DNA of 64,000 bases from Castor canadensis (GCF_047511655.1 NC_133387.1:24422353-24486352); one strand, 5' to 3'; counted from the first letter of the stretch, positions 20,824 to 31,430 are shown. A program made the numbers and translations. The notes: generated by a model not told the origin, from the letters alone.

Positions 20824-21991
20824 ATAACACCTTACCTAAATGCACCATTTCCTATGTTACCAGGCAAAGGGAGGGTGGAAGCTCTCTTCTGTTTCCAGAA
20901 GAGGACACTGCGGCATGAAGGCCTGGCAATTTGGCCCAATGTTCTATTACCAGCAGGGAGGCCTGGGCCTGGACCTGGAAGGATGTCTCTGTCCCCCAGC
21001 TTTCACTGAATCACGTTGTTCCTTACTTCTCACTGACTGCTTCTCTGGGGACACGGTGTGACCAGGTTACACGGAGATGGCTTGGAATGAGTTTAAGCTT
21101 TTATTTCCATAGCAGCAAAGTCACTGCTGATATGTTTACCTTTTGGAGGGTTCTGGGCCTGTGATCCCAGATGTGAGTGCACTGGCTCCAAATGATCTGC
21201 TTTCTCCATGAAAAACCATCCCATGAAACCCAGACTAAATTTGGGGGATTTCTACACTGGGAGCAGGGAGAGTGATCAATTCCCTTTGGTTCCTGAGCCC
21301 CGGGGTTGACAGGTCGCTTCCTAGACAGAGCATTTCTGGGCTGGACTCCTCCACTCACTCCACCAAATGATGGGTTTCATTTTACTCTCTCTTAGTGTCT
21401 TGCTCCAAACATTAGGTTCTCTCCCAGCTTATTTATTTATTTGCCTTGAAGAAGCTACTCCTGAGATCAGAGGCCCCACAGTCGAGCTTGGCCCTGCCCT
21501 GGGCAGAGATAAACAGGCCCAGAATCCATTTCCCAGATTGCATCACTCCTGAGTCAGGCTGGGTAGGACAGCTGCTCCCTCACAGGCGCCCCTTGGCTGT
21601 ACCTGATAAGGAAGACTGTCACTCATTCTGCAGCACTGTCTGGCTAGCACATACGGACAGACACTCCCTGCCCTTGTTGTCTTAGAGTAAATTACTGACA
21701 TTCTGAATGACTGAAACACAGGCACCTCGGTGAGAGCCAGCCTACCTCTCACTTACCAGGACCTCCAGTTTTCCTAAGCCAAACCATGGAGAACCAGAGC
21801 TGTCCTGTGACTCTGCTTTGGGGCCACCTTTTGTACCTACCTGGTCAAAGCAGGCTCAGGAGTTCTCTGGGGCTCTGGAAGAAGGATGGCAGTGGGTCAG
21901 ACTAGGGGGACATGGATTTATGAGGGAACAAGTAGAAAATGCCCAGAGAGAAAAGGTGTATCATAAATTGACCTTCACCACCAAGAGAGGT
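20641..21991. other. Intergenic, unique-looking, with a large GT repeat
   Basis: Apart from the microsatellite at 20747-20818, no repeat is recognised. Several overlapping chance frames on both strands (21101-21358, 21446-21685, 21543-21752) give no known protein. Confidence 0.45.
20737..20818. repeat. Microsatellite (GA)5(GT)36
   Basis: Five GA units run directly into 36 uninterrupted GT units (72 bases), the longest perfect dinucleotide array here. It encodes a meaningless Cys-Val run in one frame. Confidence 0.98.
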
Positions 21992-22180
21992 GATTGTTGC
22001 TGTATGCTGATGGCTCACACTTGTAATCCTAGCTACTCAGGGATCGGGGGTTCAAAGCCAACTCCAGGCAAATAGTTTGCGAGATTCTATCTCGGGGAAA
22101 AAAAACCCCATCACTAAAAAGGGCTGGTGGAATGGATCAAGATGTAGACCCTTAGTTCAAACCCCAGAACTTCAAAAAAG
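21992..22180 (+). mobile_element. B1-ID dimer, type B
   Basis: B1 half, linker with acccccatcactaaaaa-like text, then aatggatcaagatgtagacc (shortened tRNA half) and an A-rich tail. Confidence 0.85.
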
Positions 22181-22204
22181 AAAGAAATTAAATAAATAAA
22201 AAAT

Positions 22205-22291
22205 AGACTGGCGAGTGGCTCAAGCAGTAAGAGCACCTGCCTAGCAACTGTGAGGCTCTGAGTTCAAACCCCAGTACCGCAAAAAAAAAAA
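22205..22291 (+). mobile_element. tRNA-half SINE, type C
   Basis: gcgagtggctcaagcagtaa, gcctgcctagcaactgtgag, caaaccccagtaccgc, A11 tail; follows directly on the type B dimer's A-rich tail. Confidence 0.85.
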
Positions 22292-22464
22292 GGAGAGTGG
22301 GGCAATTGTCACTATGACATCTTCAAAACAAGGCAAAACAACCCACCTCCATCCCCAAAGTGAATGCTCTCCTTAAATGATATAGTGTATATATGAGGGG
22401 TGTTCATAATGCAATAATACCAGCACCAAATACCATAGCACAACTTGTAATCAACAGTGCACAC

Positions 22465-22640
22465 TACCTTCATTAAAGCACTTCACAGTTTATAAGGAGC
22501 TTTCACATCCATCTTTTCCATTGACTCCATTAACCTATTCAAGTGGGTAGGGCACGGGAGCCACATTTTACAGATGAGAAGACTGAGGTTCAGGGAGGAT
22601 GTATGCAATTAACTAAGGCATAATTAAGAGCGGGGAGGGG
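22465..22640 (-). mobile_element. MIR
   Basis: cattttacagatgagaagac followed by tgaggttcagggagg, the reverse MIR core; the flanks extend the match. Confidence 0.75.
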
Positions 22641-23006
22641 CAAGTTTGTGCTATGTAACCCAGAGCTAAAAATACTTCCTGAAGACATAGTCGCTCTTCT
22701 TTCAGATGAACCCTTTGTCATGACTGCTCAGAAGGCTCCACCTCCATTATACTTCTAGGTAGATCAGCCCCCCCTTCCCCAGTGTTGTATGGAAGTTTCT
22801 AGTACTAGACAGTCCTCTGATTATTTTGCCCAGTACATGCTCACAGCAGTTATAGTGAAGGATAAAGCAGCAAGGAACACTTCTAGGGCCCTACTCCATG
22901 CCTTTCCTTGACACCTTTTTTCTGTCTGTTCTGGACTCCACACTCTGTGGTTCTAGATACAACAAATTTGGGTCTTAGTTTGTCACTGTTCCTCTTAGCT
23001 GTGTGT

Positions 23007-23051
<45 letters not shown>

Positions 23052-23139
23052 CAGAGGGCAGGCAGATCCTGCCTTATTGGCATAGGATGCTATAGGTTCA
23101 CTTAGCCACCTGGAGCAGACAGGCACATGTGTTTTTTTT
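22641..23139. other. Intergenic, unique-looking, with GT repeat
   Basis: Nothing recognised apart from the (GT)n array at 23001-23048. Confidence 0.45.
23001..23048. repeat. Microsatellite (GT)n
   Basis: Five GT units, one AT, then 18 GT units. Confidence 0.97.
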
Positions 23140-23325
23140 CCTTTGGCAGTACTAGAGTTTGAACTCAGGGCCTCATGTTTGCTAGGCAGGATCTCTATCA
23201 CTTGAGATAGCCTTTTTTTGTGTCGGGTGTTTTCAAGATAGGGTCTATAGTACTATTTGTCTGGGGTTGGTTTCGAACCACGATCCTCCTGATTTCTGCC
23301 TCCTGAGTAGCTAGGATTACAGTAG
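23140..23325 (-). mobile_element. B1-ID dimer, type C
   Basis: ggcagtactagagtttgaac, gtttgctaggcaggatctct, then a B1 half that stops at gagtagctaggattacag. This is the last lineage-specific SINE before the promoter. Confidence 0.85.
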
Positions 23326-23364
23326 GCAGGTGTTCTGAAAGTGGGGTGGCTATTGGAATCTTGA

Positions 23365-23560
23365 AGCCAGTGCTTCTTAAACTCTGGCCTGCATCAGAAC
23401 CATCTGGGGGTATCTTGTTAAACACAGGGATGTCCAGGCCTCACGCAGCCCTTCTGAATCAGACCCACTGAATCACCAGTGGCGGCTGGACACTGGGAGC
23501 TTAACATGCTCCCCAGGTGATTCCGAAGTACTAAGACAAGCTTGAGTACCACTGTGTTAG
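23365..23560. mobile_element. MER5A-type hAT element
   Basis: Starts agtgcttcttaaactctggc and ends cttgagtaccactgtg, with catcagaaccatctgggggt inside: the near-palindromic, non-autonomous hAT-Charlie MER5A layout. Confidence 0.75.
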
Positions 23561-23814
23561 CAGGGAGAGGGAGTTAATTAGGCGAAGGTGGGGGATGGAG
23601 AGCCACTCTGAGAGAGAAGGTAGCAGCAAGAGAAGCCCAGGGAGGCCAGAGGAGTTAGTAAGGGAGACAAATTTTGGCTCCATGGTTCTCTCCCTTTAAC
23701 AAAGTAGCCCTTTAATAAGGAGGTTAGAGGTGTCTTCACTCAGCTATGTCTTACTTCTAACTGTGCAACAGGAAAGATCGATGAACTCCTTTTAGAAGCA
23801 ATTCAACTAGCACG

Positions 23815-24041
23815 TCTTTTTCAGAACATGGGATAGAGGTTACCAAGGGCTGGGGGAAGAGAAAGTGAGGAATTACTGTTTAATAGGTACAGAGTTTCTG
23901 TTTGGATTGATGAAAAAGTTCTGGAAATAGTAGTGATGGTTGCACAATATTGGATATGTTTAATGCTGCATGATACACTTAATTAAATATGGTTAAAGTG
24001 GCTAATTTTATGTTATGTATATGTTACAATAAAAAAAATAG
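23815..24041 (+). mobile_element. Old L1 3' end
   Basis: gaggttaccaagggctgggg, gtttaataggtacagagttt, ttatgttatgtatatgttac and a short A tail. Confidence 0.75.
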
Positions 24042-24110
24042 CTGGTCTGTTTAAGGATGGAATGATAGGAGCAAATAATGTTCAACTTTAGTCAATTGCT
24101 GCAGCAGCCA

Positions 24111-24138
<28 letters not shown>
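24111..24138. repeat. Microsatellite (GT)14
   Basis: Fourteen perfect GT units. Confidence 0.97.
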
Positions 24139-24143
<5 letters not shown>

Positions 24144-24334
24144 AGGGAACCCAGCTTACAGCACCTGATCTGACAAAGTACAAGTGTATTCATGGGAAGA
24201 AGGAAATGGATAAAACTTTTGAAAACAGATGACAGTGAGAATCTCATATAAATATGGGAGATGCCTGGAACACACTTTCCTGCCCCCTTTTCCTGATTGG
24301 CTCCTAGGTTCAAAAGGTCACTTCTGTGCCTTGT

Positions 24335-24480
24335 GGAGCAGTAGCTCTCAAACTTCACTGTGCATAGGAGTCACCTGGGGACCAGACTTAACCGCATGCT
24401 AACTCAGTGGGTCTGAGGCAAGCTCTAGCCTGCATTTCTAACGAGTTTCCATGTAATGCTGACACTGTAGATCCATTCTG
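24335..24480. mobile_element. MER5A-type hAT element
   Basis: cagtagctctcaaacttcac, ggagtcacctggggaccaga, gcatttctaacgagtttcca; the second MER5A-like copy within 1.1 kb. Confidence 0.7.
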
Positions 24481-24592
24481 GGAGGGCTTTGTAAACTGTA
24501 TCTTAGTTTACACTATGTCCTCATGTCCCCCAAAGTGACAGTATACAAGAGGCACTTAATATTTATTGATTGAAGGAATCGATAAGGTTGGT
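24481..24592 (+). mobile_element. L2 3' end fragment
   Basis: Ends with gaggcacttaatatttattg and attgaaggaat, the L2 3' terminus. Confidence 0.6.
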
Positions 24593-25039
24593 GAAGGAGT
24601 TTGGAAGGCAGTCTTTGTTGGGGTGTTTCTATCAGTCACTCTGTGAGTTTGAAATGACCTCGAACTCTGTAGAATGGGAAGGTTAGTACTAAATTATTTC
24701 TGCCATCTTGCTGCTTCCACTCTAGTCCTAGAAAGAGGGGCCTGTGTGGAGAGTAATGATCCCTGGTTTGCAAGCTCTGAGGAAACCTTGCTAAAGTCTT
24801 CAATCTCTGCAAATTCCTTCCATCTGACGAGGAAGCAGAGTGCAGGGAATCTGTTGGTGTGGGGATTTCCAGATTTTGATGCCTGTCTGAGTAATTGCCA
24901 CTTTGGCCTTCTCCACATCCCAAAAGCCTTTTCAACAGTGTGTGAGAAGGAAGTTCATAAAACACATGAGTGTGATAGTATTGCCATTATTTACTACCAT
25001 CGTTTATGATGATGGTAACGACACTGGCAGTTGAGCGAT
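24593..25039. other. Promoter-proximal upstream sequence of UBE2H
   Basis: Unique sequence without repeats, leading into the CpG island. A 7-base inverted repeat (taccatc and gatggta, about 24997-25016) sits near its end. Opposed open frames at 24636-24965 (-) and 24674-25009 (+) overlap fully and look like chance. Confidence 0.5.
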
Positions 25040-25099
25040 GAAGTGTGTGGGGAGGTTGGGGGAGGGGACAGAGGGCTGCGAGAGGGCAGGAGAAAGAGG

Positions 25100-25118
25100 A
25101 ACTACATCTCCCAGAACC
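25100..25118 (+). promoter_or_regulatory. ZNF143/THAP11-type element (SBS)
   Basis: aactacatctcccagaaccc closely follows the known promoter motif ACTACAnnTCCCAGnn. Such sites lie shortly upstream of start sites of housekeeping genes. About 100 bases separate it from the CRE pair's downstream edge. Confidence 0.7.
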
Positions 25119-25166
25119 CCCTGGGAAAGCCCATGCCACGGCGCGCCCCACCCCTTTTGCCGGCGA

Positions 25167-25177
25167 TCCCGCCCCTC
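25167..25177 (+). promoter_or_regulatory. GC box (Sp/KLF type)
   Basis: tcccgcccctc, a plausible Sp1/KLF site five bases upstream of the first CRE. Confidence 0.55.
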
Positions 25178-25180
25178 CGA

Positions 25181-25188
25181 TGACGTCA
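25181..25188. promoter_or_regulatory. CRE, full palindrome
   Basis: TGACGTCA, the consensus site of CREB/ATF factors. First of two. Confidence 0.8.
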
Positions 25189-25194
25189 CAGAGG

Positions 25195-25202
25195 TGACGT
25201 CA
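25195..25202. promoter_or_regulatory. CRE, second full palindrome
   Basis: A second TGACGTCA 14 bases downstream of the first (start to start), so the two lie on roughly opposite faces of the helix. Both cores carry CpG and would be methylation-sensitive. Confidence 0.8.
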
Positions 25203-25209
25203 CGGCGCC

Positions 25210-25617
25210 TAGAGCGAGGCTGGGGTAGAGAGGCCGACCGAGCAGGAGTCGTCCGCTTGTCGTGGAGGCTGCTAGGAGCCGGCGAGAGGGTGAGCAAGAG
25301 AGCGACCGAGAGCAGGCAGGAGGGTGCGCCGGGTTGGGCCGCGGCGGAGCCACAGCTGGAGACGGTAGCCGGAGCCGGGCGCCGCGGGTCCCCACCCCCA
25401 CTCGGCCGGACCGTGCCCGGTGTTCCCCCGTGCGGGGGGCGGCGGCGGCGGCTGAGCGGACCCGACAGGACTGTGGGGGTGTCGCCACCTCCGCCGAGGA
25501 GCCGGCGCGGCCGCGGGCCCCTCCGAGCCGGGCCCGGGGCCCGTGACAGACGGGCCGAGGAAGGGAGAGAGGCGGCGGCGGCGCGGGCGACGGGGAAGCA
25601 GCGGCGGCGGCGACACC
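25210..25617 (+). other. UBE2H: UBE2H 5' untranslated leader (start site approximate)
   Basis: Inferred transcribed leader between the CRE pair and the start codon; the exact start cannot be read from sequence. It is extremely GC-rich, with GGC repeats at 25439-25452, 25571-25583 and 25601-25612. There is no ATG anywhere from 25205 to 25617, so no upstream ATG reading frame competes with the start. An in-frame TGA at 25453-25455 closes the UBE2H frame upstream. Strong secondary structure is expected. Confidence 0.7.
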
Positions 25618-25670
25618 ATGTCATCCCCCAGTCCGGGCAAGAGGCGGATGGACACGGACGTAGTCAAGCT
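25618..25670 (+). CDS. UBE2H: UBE2H, first coding exon (partial CDS)
   Basis: Encodes MSSPSPGKRRMDTDVVKL, the N-terminus of the ubiquitin-conjugating enzyme E2 H; the last Leu codon is split after CT (phase 2 intron). UBE2H takes activated ubiquitin from E1 on a catalytic Cys and is the E2 partner of the CTLH/GID E3 ligase (yeast Ubc8 is the counterpart). The visible residues are the Ser/Pro and basic leader and the start of the first helix; the UBC fold and active-site Cys lie in later exons outside the window. Start choice: the ATG has A at -3, is the first ATG of the leader, and an in-frame stop lies 165 bases upstream with no other in-frame ATG between. The open frame would continue into the intron to 26064, but that part has no resemblance to UBE2H. 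Confidence 0.96.
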
Positions 25671-25679
25671 GTATCCTTC
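25671..25679 (+). promoter_or_regulatory. UBE2H: U12-type 5' splice site
   Basis: The exon ends AAGCT and the intron begins GTATCCTTC. The first eight bases equal the minor-spliceosome donor consensus (A/G)TATCCTT. It also agrees poorly with the major U2 donor GTAAGT from position +3 on. The matching branch point and acceptor lie outside the window. Confidence 0.85.
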
Positions 25680-25945
25680 GTGGAGGGAGAGTTCGGGCTG
25701 CGTGTGGGGGCGGTGTGGGGGTGCACGGGACACCCCCGAAATCCAGGCGAGGGCCCTGGGGCACTCCAGGCCACAGTTCGAGACTCCTGTTCCTCCCCCA
25801 GTGCCTAAGGCGGACCCTTGGCACCTCCCAGGAGCCGAGGGCCTTTTAGCTCCTTTTTATCTGCAGCACCCCGAAATATGCGCTCTTTCTGCACGCCCAG
25901 AGCTCGTGACTTTTCCTGCACGACGTGTGGACTCCCAAGACGGCC

Positions 25946-25971
25946 TTTTTTTTTTTTTTTTTTTTTTTTTT
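25946..25971. repeat. T26 run early in intron 1
   Basis: Uninterrupted T26 about 275 bases past the donor. No SINE or L1 body is attached on either side and I see no flanking duplication, so its origin is unclear. Confidence 0.9.
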
Positions 25972-28900
25972 GGCAGGGCTAGCTGCCCCACTCTTGACCA
26001 CCGAGCCCATCTTCAGGGTCTCTGCTTCCTGTTTGCTAGCTCTGGATTTAGGGACGCAAGGTAGAAATTCCCGAGAGGGAAGCCTTTCTCCCTTTTGAGA
26101 TGTCCCCCGTTGCTTCCACTCAGTGCTTCTTGAACTGGGGTGACTCAAGCGACCTCCTTTATCCCTAATTCCTTTCTATATTAGGAAGAGAGTAGTCTGC
26201 TCAGGGCCCCTGTTCTAATAAAGAGCTCTGTGTGTTTTAAAGCGGAGACTCCTGTTCAGCTCTCTGCTTCACAGAAGAGCCTTCCTGTTTTCCTTTCCAT
26301 TGACAAAGCCTATCCCACCCGTAGTTGTCTGCGGTGAGGACCCCAGGCCCTCCAGCAGGCCACCCTCCATATTGTGGATCTGACAGCTGGGAGGAAGGAG
26401 AGAAAGAGGAGCTCCTGGGCAAAATAACCCTTATCCTAGCCACTTAAGCAAAGCTCCCTCTGTGAGGGTAAGGTTCTTGGGGACTGCTTGCCCTCATCTT
26501 GCCAGGTGACACCCTTTATTTTCTACCCCATCCCCCAACTTACACACTCGAGGTTGCAGTGGGAAAGCTATAACTGATAAGTCTTTCTGGCAGTGGTTTT
26601 GGTTGATTATTTCACGACCAGCTAGAGAAATTCGCGAAGGTTCCTGAGACAAATCTAAGATTTTTTTTTTTTTTTTTTTGGAGGGCTAATTTAGAGGGGG
26701 TGGGGGAAGCCCAGTGTTTTGAATAGCTAATCCCTGGGGAGAGGGGGAAATGGGAGTAGGGGGGAGGTAGTGTGTGAAAGGCTGTTTAAAAAGTCCTGTC
26801 TCCTGTTTCTCTTTCTGCCTCACCCCCATCCCCCCACCATTTCCCCCTGTTGCAGGGTTTTGTTTATATAACTCAAGTTGTTTGGCTAGATTCTTCAGGT
26901 GAATTCCTTCTTCCTTTTATTTGTTACTGGCTTTGATTGGCTGCTTTACCTCCGTAGAAATCAATGATGATTGTCAATCAGTTACGGAATTTGCTGAAGT
27001 TTTTAAAAAGTAGTTTTTGCATATGGGTTGAAAGTGGGGGATGGGAGGGCAGTTGCCTGGGCAAAAGATTGTTTTTTTCATAATCTTTTCAGGAATAAAA
27101 AGGTGTTTTTCTCTCCTCACTCAGGGACAACTTGACTAGAAATCAGGAATAAACTTCTAAGTTTAGGATTTGGAGTTCACAATTTTTTGGGGGGTAGTAG
27201 CAGAAGAAGAGCAAGTTATAAAGTGTAATTTGCCAAATACATGTCTAGGAACAACAAGTGAAAACTCTTTATGAGCTGTTTGTTGCTGGGATTGTTTTGT
27301 AGATGTGTGAATGATACCAGTAAATGTTGGCTTTTCATAAGATTGCAGGAAAACTTGTAACTATGTGTGTACATTTTACACAAAGCAGTTTCAGGTTTTA
27401 TTTTTGTTTAGAAACTAGGAAATGACATGGTGGCAGACTTAGGAGTTATTTTTATCTTGATTGAGAGTTACTGTCACACCTAAGGCAAATTTCTACCTAA
27501 TGTGTAATTGGGATAGAGTTGGGGGGAGAGAATTCCAGCTGTTTTTGATCGATGTCAGATCCTCAAATTATGTACATACATAGATTTCTCAAATATTGAG
27601 GATAAAGAGGCCTAACTTGACCTGATGCCTTTTCCATACAGTGCCTTTTGTTCATTTAGTAGTTGTGGCATCTAGAATCATTACCGCATTTAGGAGTCCG
27701 GGTGTGTGTGGTGGTGATTGGGGGGGGGGGGTGGAGAGGGAGAGGAAAACAGACAAAGAACAGCAGGGTGTCTTTTTTTCCCTCCCCCTAAGTGGCTTAT
27801 TTCATAGCTTATTTTTAGTAGAAGATGAAGAAAGGCAAAGATGTATTGGCCTCCTGTTCTTTCCCCACCTTCCTCCTTGCTGACAAAAGAAAGCAGAGGC
27901 GCTTTAAAATTGTAGATCTCTGAGATGGGAATTTGAAAGCCAGAGGTTATCTTTGTTTCATGTTCGTTATTTTCTCATCTAATGTAGTTTGGAAATAAAT
28001 TTTTCTGATTTCCTTTTGTGTGTGTGTGCGCATTGTGAAGCTGGGAGATTTTGTGGCCTCCTTTCTCAGTTGAATTTGCATCAGTAGGCCCGAATGGAGC
28101 TCACAATTTTTGAGTAAGGTATACTTAGTTAAAAAAAAAAAAAAAAAAAGGGAAATTCCACATTGTACTATACTAAAATGAGTACAATTCTGTGACAGGG
28201 CCGAGGGTTCAGAATGAAATATGGTGGGGAGGAAGCAGAAAAAGGTCTGAAGGAATGTACAGTACTTCTCGCCTCTCATTGCCCCTTGATGATTTCCTTG
28301 GTGTGGAGGCTGATAGCTGGTTTCATTGCAATCTCCTGTTTCAGCCCATTTTTGGCTGTCTCCTGGGCATAATTATACTGCCACGATTTACAGCCTGGCA
28401 GGGAACCTATATAGTAGGAAAGTAGCGGTGTGGGGGTAGGGAGAGAAAAGGATGTGTAACTAATTGGCTGCTGCCTTCCACCACCTTCTTCTGGTCTTCC
28501 CAGACACTATCTCTTTGGTTGCTGTTTGAGTTGGTGATATTTCTTGCGGGTTGGTAGGAGGAGAGCTGATTCCCAAGTTATTCAGGGAGTGAGTGTTTTG
28601 CACCGAAGCACTTAATAATCTGCTGGGCGATTATGTTCTGAAACTCTGACTCATTCATTGTTTCTCTTCTGATCCTCAGCTAAGGGTTGTGCAAACCTCC
28701 CTCTAGGAGCCTAGAAACTGATACACATGACTTTTGGGCACTGTAGGAATGCATCCCAATCAAAAAACTTGCTTTTAGCCCAAATCTTGTGGAATGGTCT
28801 TGAACAGTGTGGATATTTGTTTGCAAAGTCAGGTACATTTCCAGGCTAGGAGTAGCACAGGATCACCAACCTTTGAGGTTTCCATCTCCGACCTACTCAT

Positions 28901-30719
28901 TACTTAGCGTGTCTGAGAACTGGGACTCTGCTGACCTTAAAGTGTGATTTGCCCTAAAGGAATATCAGTTTAAATTCTCCCTAGTGGAGGAACAAACAGC
29001 TCAGATTACATGGCCTTCCTTGTTGGTGGGGGTTACTTGTCTCACCCTGTTGCACAGTCCTGGTGATCCTTTTTATCTGTGAACCAGTGGCCCCTGCTGA
29101 AGGCTAGAGCTGCTTGTTTTGGAAAAGCGTTTGCAGGCAAAAGGCCGCAGGCACAGCTCCTTGCAGCTCATTGGCTGCTCTGTTACTACCCGGAAAAGGA
29201 GGAGGGGTGGAGCTACCAAACAGCTGATGGAGTGTGTGACAAGAGTGTGTTTACATACAAAAGATGTGGGGGCTGGGGAGGCCTTGTGAGCATTACAGGG
29301 CCAACTGTATTTCAAAGGGTAAAAAGAGGAAAAACCTGACCTGTTAGATTCAAGAAATGTTCAGAAAAATTATAATGCAGCCGGAAAATGGATCTGATAA
29401 TGAGACTTGGCATACACCATATTTCTTACTGGTGTAAGATTGGAAATTTAACAATCCCAAGAGTTTTCAAAGATTGTTTTTTTCTGACTGAATGAATTAA
29501 CAAACAGGATATGCCACTTGAAATGTACTTAAATGACTCAGGGATTCAAAAATATGGTAGAAATGTAAGTTTCTCTCGCAAACACTTCAACAGTGGCAGA
29601 AAGGGGCAGTATCTTGAAGTCTATCACTCCTTGATACCATGAGTGAACTTCACAGAAATGCTGGTGGCTGCTTTGGGTTTTAGAGGTTTTATATAAGATG
29701 TTCAAACCCTTAAACATTTGTGCACCCTCTTTGTGTCAGGCGTGGTGCTGGACTTTTAGTAGTGAAAAATTCATGGTGGGTGGTGATGGTGCTTACGGAA
29801 TTAAATTTTTTTTTTTTTTAAATCAGGACAGTCTGTGTATGTTAGTTCATCAGTGTATGATTGCTTTTTTAGTAACTTCTGTTGACATTCAGAATTGGCT
29901 TTTTGAGAAATTGAAAAATCAAAAATAAATTTTATGTGATGGGGGCTATATGTGCAAATCTGAACTGTTGGGTATTTAAAAGCCAAAACAAAAACAAACA
30001 TTGAAATTTGTAGCCATTTGTCCTTTATTTCCACTTTGATGTTTTTCTGTTAATCAGTTATTCTATCCCTGAGTTAGTAGTTAATTTGTGTTCATAGTGT
30101 AGTCAATCTTTTAACTAGCTCCAGTGTCAATTGGGAACCTGTGGTTTGCATTTTATTTCCTGTGGCCTCTCTTTTAGTGAGTTAGTGAGATGAAAGTTGG
30201 AACAGTTTTATGGTCTTTAAGCTAAAAGTTAAAGATTTGGCAACTCCCAGTGTTCTCAATTTGTCTTCCCTACTTAGATTTTGGTGACAAATGTAACGTA
30301 TTGGTACTTATTTTGGTTAGGCAGGAACCTGAATAAGCAGTCACAGCTTCAGAACATCTGAGTCCTGCAGTGCAGTTCTAGTAAATTACATACACACTTA
30401 AAAGTTCAGCTTTTAGAGGGGAAAAAAAACTTTTGTAGATGGTGACCCATAAATGTCCCTTTTTCTGGTTGTGTGCATGTGTTAAAACAACCTGTATTCG
30501 TTGGTTTTGCTAATACTGCAGTTTACCCAGCACTTTGACCGGTGTGTATACATTTGGACGTACATATGCATACATATACTTAAATTTGGTATCTTGTTCA
30601 GTGTTAACAGATTTGGTGATTCCAAGAACCATTGCATTTTTTAGGAATGCAATTTAGATCTTATAGTGCTTACAATATAATAGCTTTTTACCTGTAGAGC
30701 TACAGAGTGTATGCTTTAA
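25972..30719 (+). other. Repeat-poor 5' part of intron 1
   Basis: Nearly 5 kb with no SINE and no L1 body. Homopolymer runs at 26660-26678 (T), 27720-27731 (G12), 28132-28150 (A) and 29808-29819 (T). Contains GATA-type words (CTTATC 26430-26435, TGATAAG 26575-26581), CCAAT/inverted CCAAT around 26936-26942 and 29170-29175, and a homeobox-like cluster (tgatgattgtcaatcag, 26964-26980). No open frame looks coding. Likely holds intronic regulatory sequence, but this is inference from repeat exclusion only. Confidence 0.5.
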
Positions 30720-30839
30720 TAAAATACTTTAATGAAAAGACATTGTTGGATTATGAAAGTAATAAGGTAGTTGAGGAAAATACAGGTTACAAAAAGGGAA
30801 AGAAAACAAGTCACCTGTAATCCTGTCCTTTAAGTAACA

Positions 30840-31000
30840 GTTCTCAAACTTTAGTGTAATTAATCACCTGGTTTGTTAAAACAGGTTACCAGGACCCACC
30901 CTTGGAGTTTTCTGATTTAGTAGATCTCGATTGGGTTCTGCAGAATGTACATTTCTAAGAAGTTTCCAGGTGGTGCTAATACTTCTAGTCCAGGGAGCAC
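30840..31000. mobile_element. MER5A-type hAT element
   Basis: acagttctcaaactttagtg, tagtagatctcgattgggtt, gtacatttctaagaagtttc: MER5A layout, diverged. Confidence 0.7.
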
Positions 31001-31018
31001 AGTTAATACTTATCCTTT

Positions 31019-31430
31019 CTTTTTTTTTTTTAATTAATTTATTCATATGTGCATACATTATTTGGGCCATTTCTCCCCCCTCACCTCCCTCACTTCCAGG
31101 CAGAGCCTGTTCTGGCCTCTTTGCCACTTTTGTTGAAGACATAAGCAATAATAAGAAAGAAAAAGCGTTTTTGCTAGTTGAGATAAGGATAGCTGTACGG
31201 AGAGATTCCTGGCATTGCCTCCATGCACATGTGTATTACAACCCGAATTGATTCATCTCTACTGGACCACTACACTACTTCCGGTCACCTTCCCATATTG
31301 ACGTCTTTCGTTTTCAGGTTACCATATTAGCTCCTCTGCAGTGGGTGCATCAAACGCTTTCAAGTTTTGGGTTTCCTACCTTTCCCTGTTCCTTCTGTAT
31401 GTGTCCTCCCCAATCCTTATCCTTAAATAC
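31019..31430 (-). mobile_element. L1 3' UTR, older subfamily
   Basis: Shares attcatatgtgcataca, gcaataataagaaagaa and gttgagataaggatagctgt with the young L1s but differs strongly in the middle and lacks the long C-rich tract. An older branch of the same lineage. Confidence 0.75.

Larger units (their letters stand above)
25040..25700. promoter_or_regulatory. CpG island spanning the UBE2H promoter and exon 1
   Basis: GC and CpG content rise sharply from about 25080 and stay very high to about 25700, in contrast to the CpG-poor flanks. No TATA box at a usable distance. It contains the ZNF143-like site, GC box and CRE pair, the GC-rich leader and the first coding exon. This is the standard architecture of a broadly expressed gene. 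Confidence 0.95.

Noticed and set aside
20692..21009. Frame with a Cys-Val repeat protein
   Set aside because: It is the (GT)36 microsatellite read as codons.
1..25000. Exons of the upstream neighbour gene (ZC3HC1 is expected from human gene order)
   Set aside because: I found no coding segment resembling it; in human it lies tens of kilobases away from UBE2H.
25004..25624. Long antisense frame of 206 codons (and others) over the CpG island
   Set aside because: GC-rich DNA lacks stop codons, so long frames appear in all six frames. The composition is Arg/Pro/Ser-rich with no domain, and the frame begins beyond any supported promoter.
25038..25808. Sense frame of 256 codons through the promoter and exon 1
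   Set aside because: It starts upstream of the likely transcription start, is out of frame with UBE2H and runs past the splice donor.
25543..26064. Frame in phase with UBE2H reaching from a GTG upstream into the intron
   Set aside because: The upstream part has no ATG and the downstream part is intron; UBE2H homology ends exactly at the donor.
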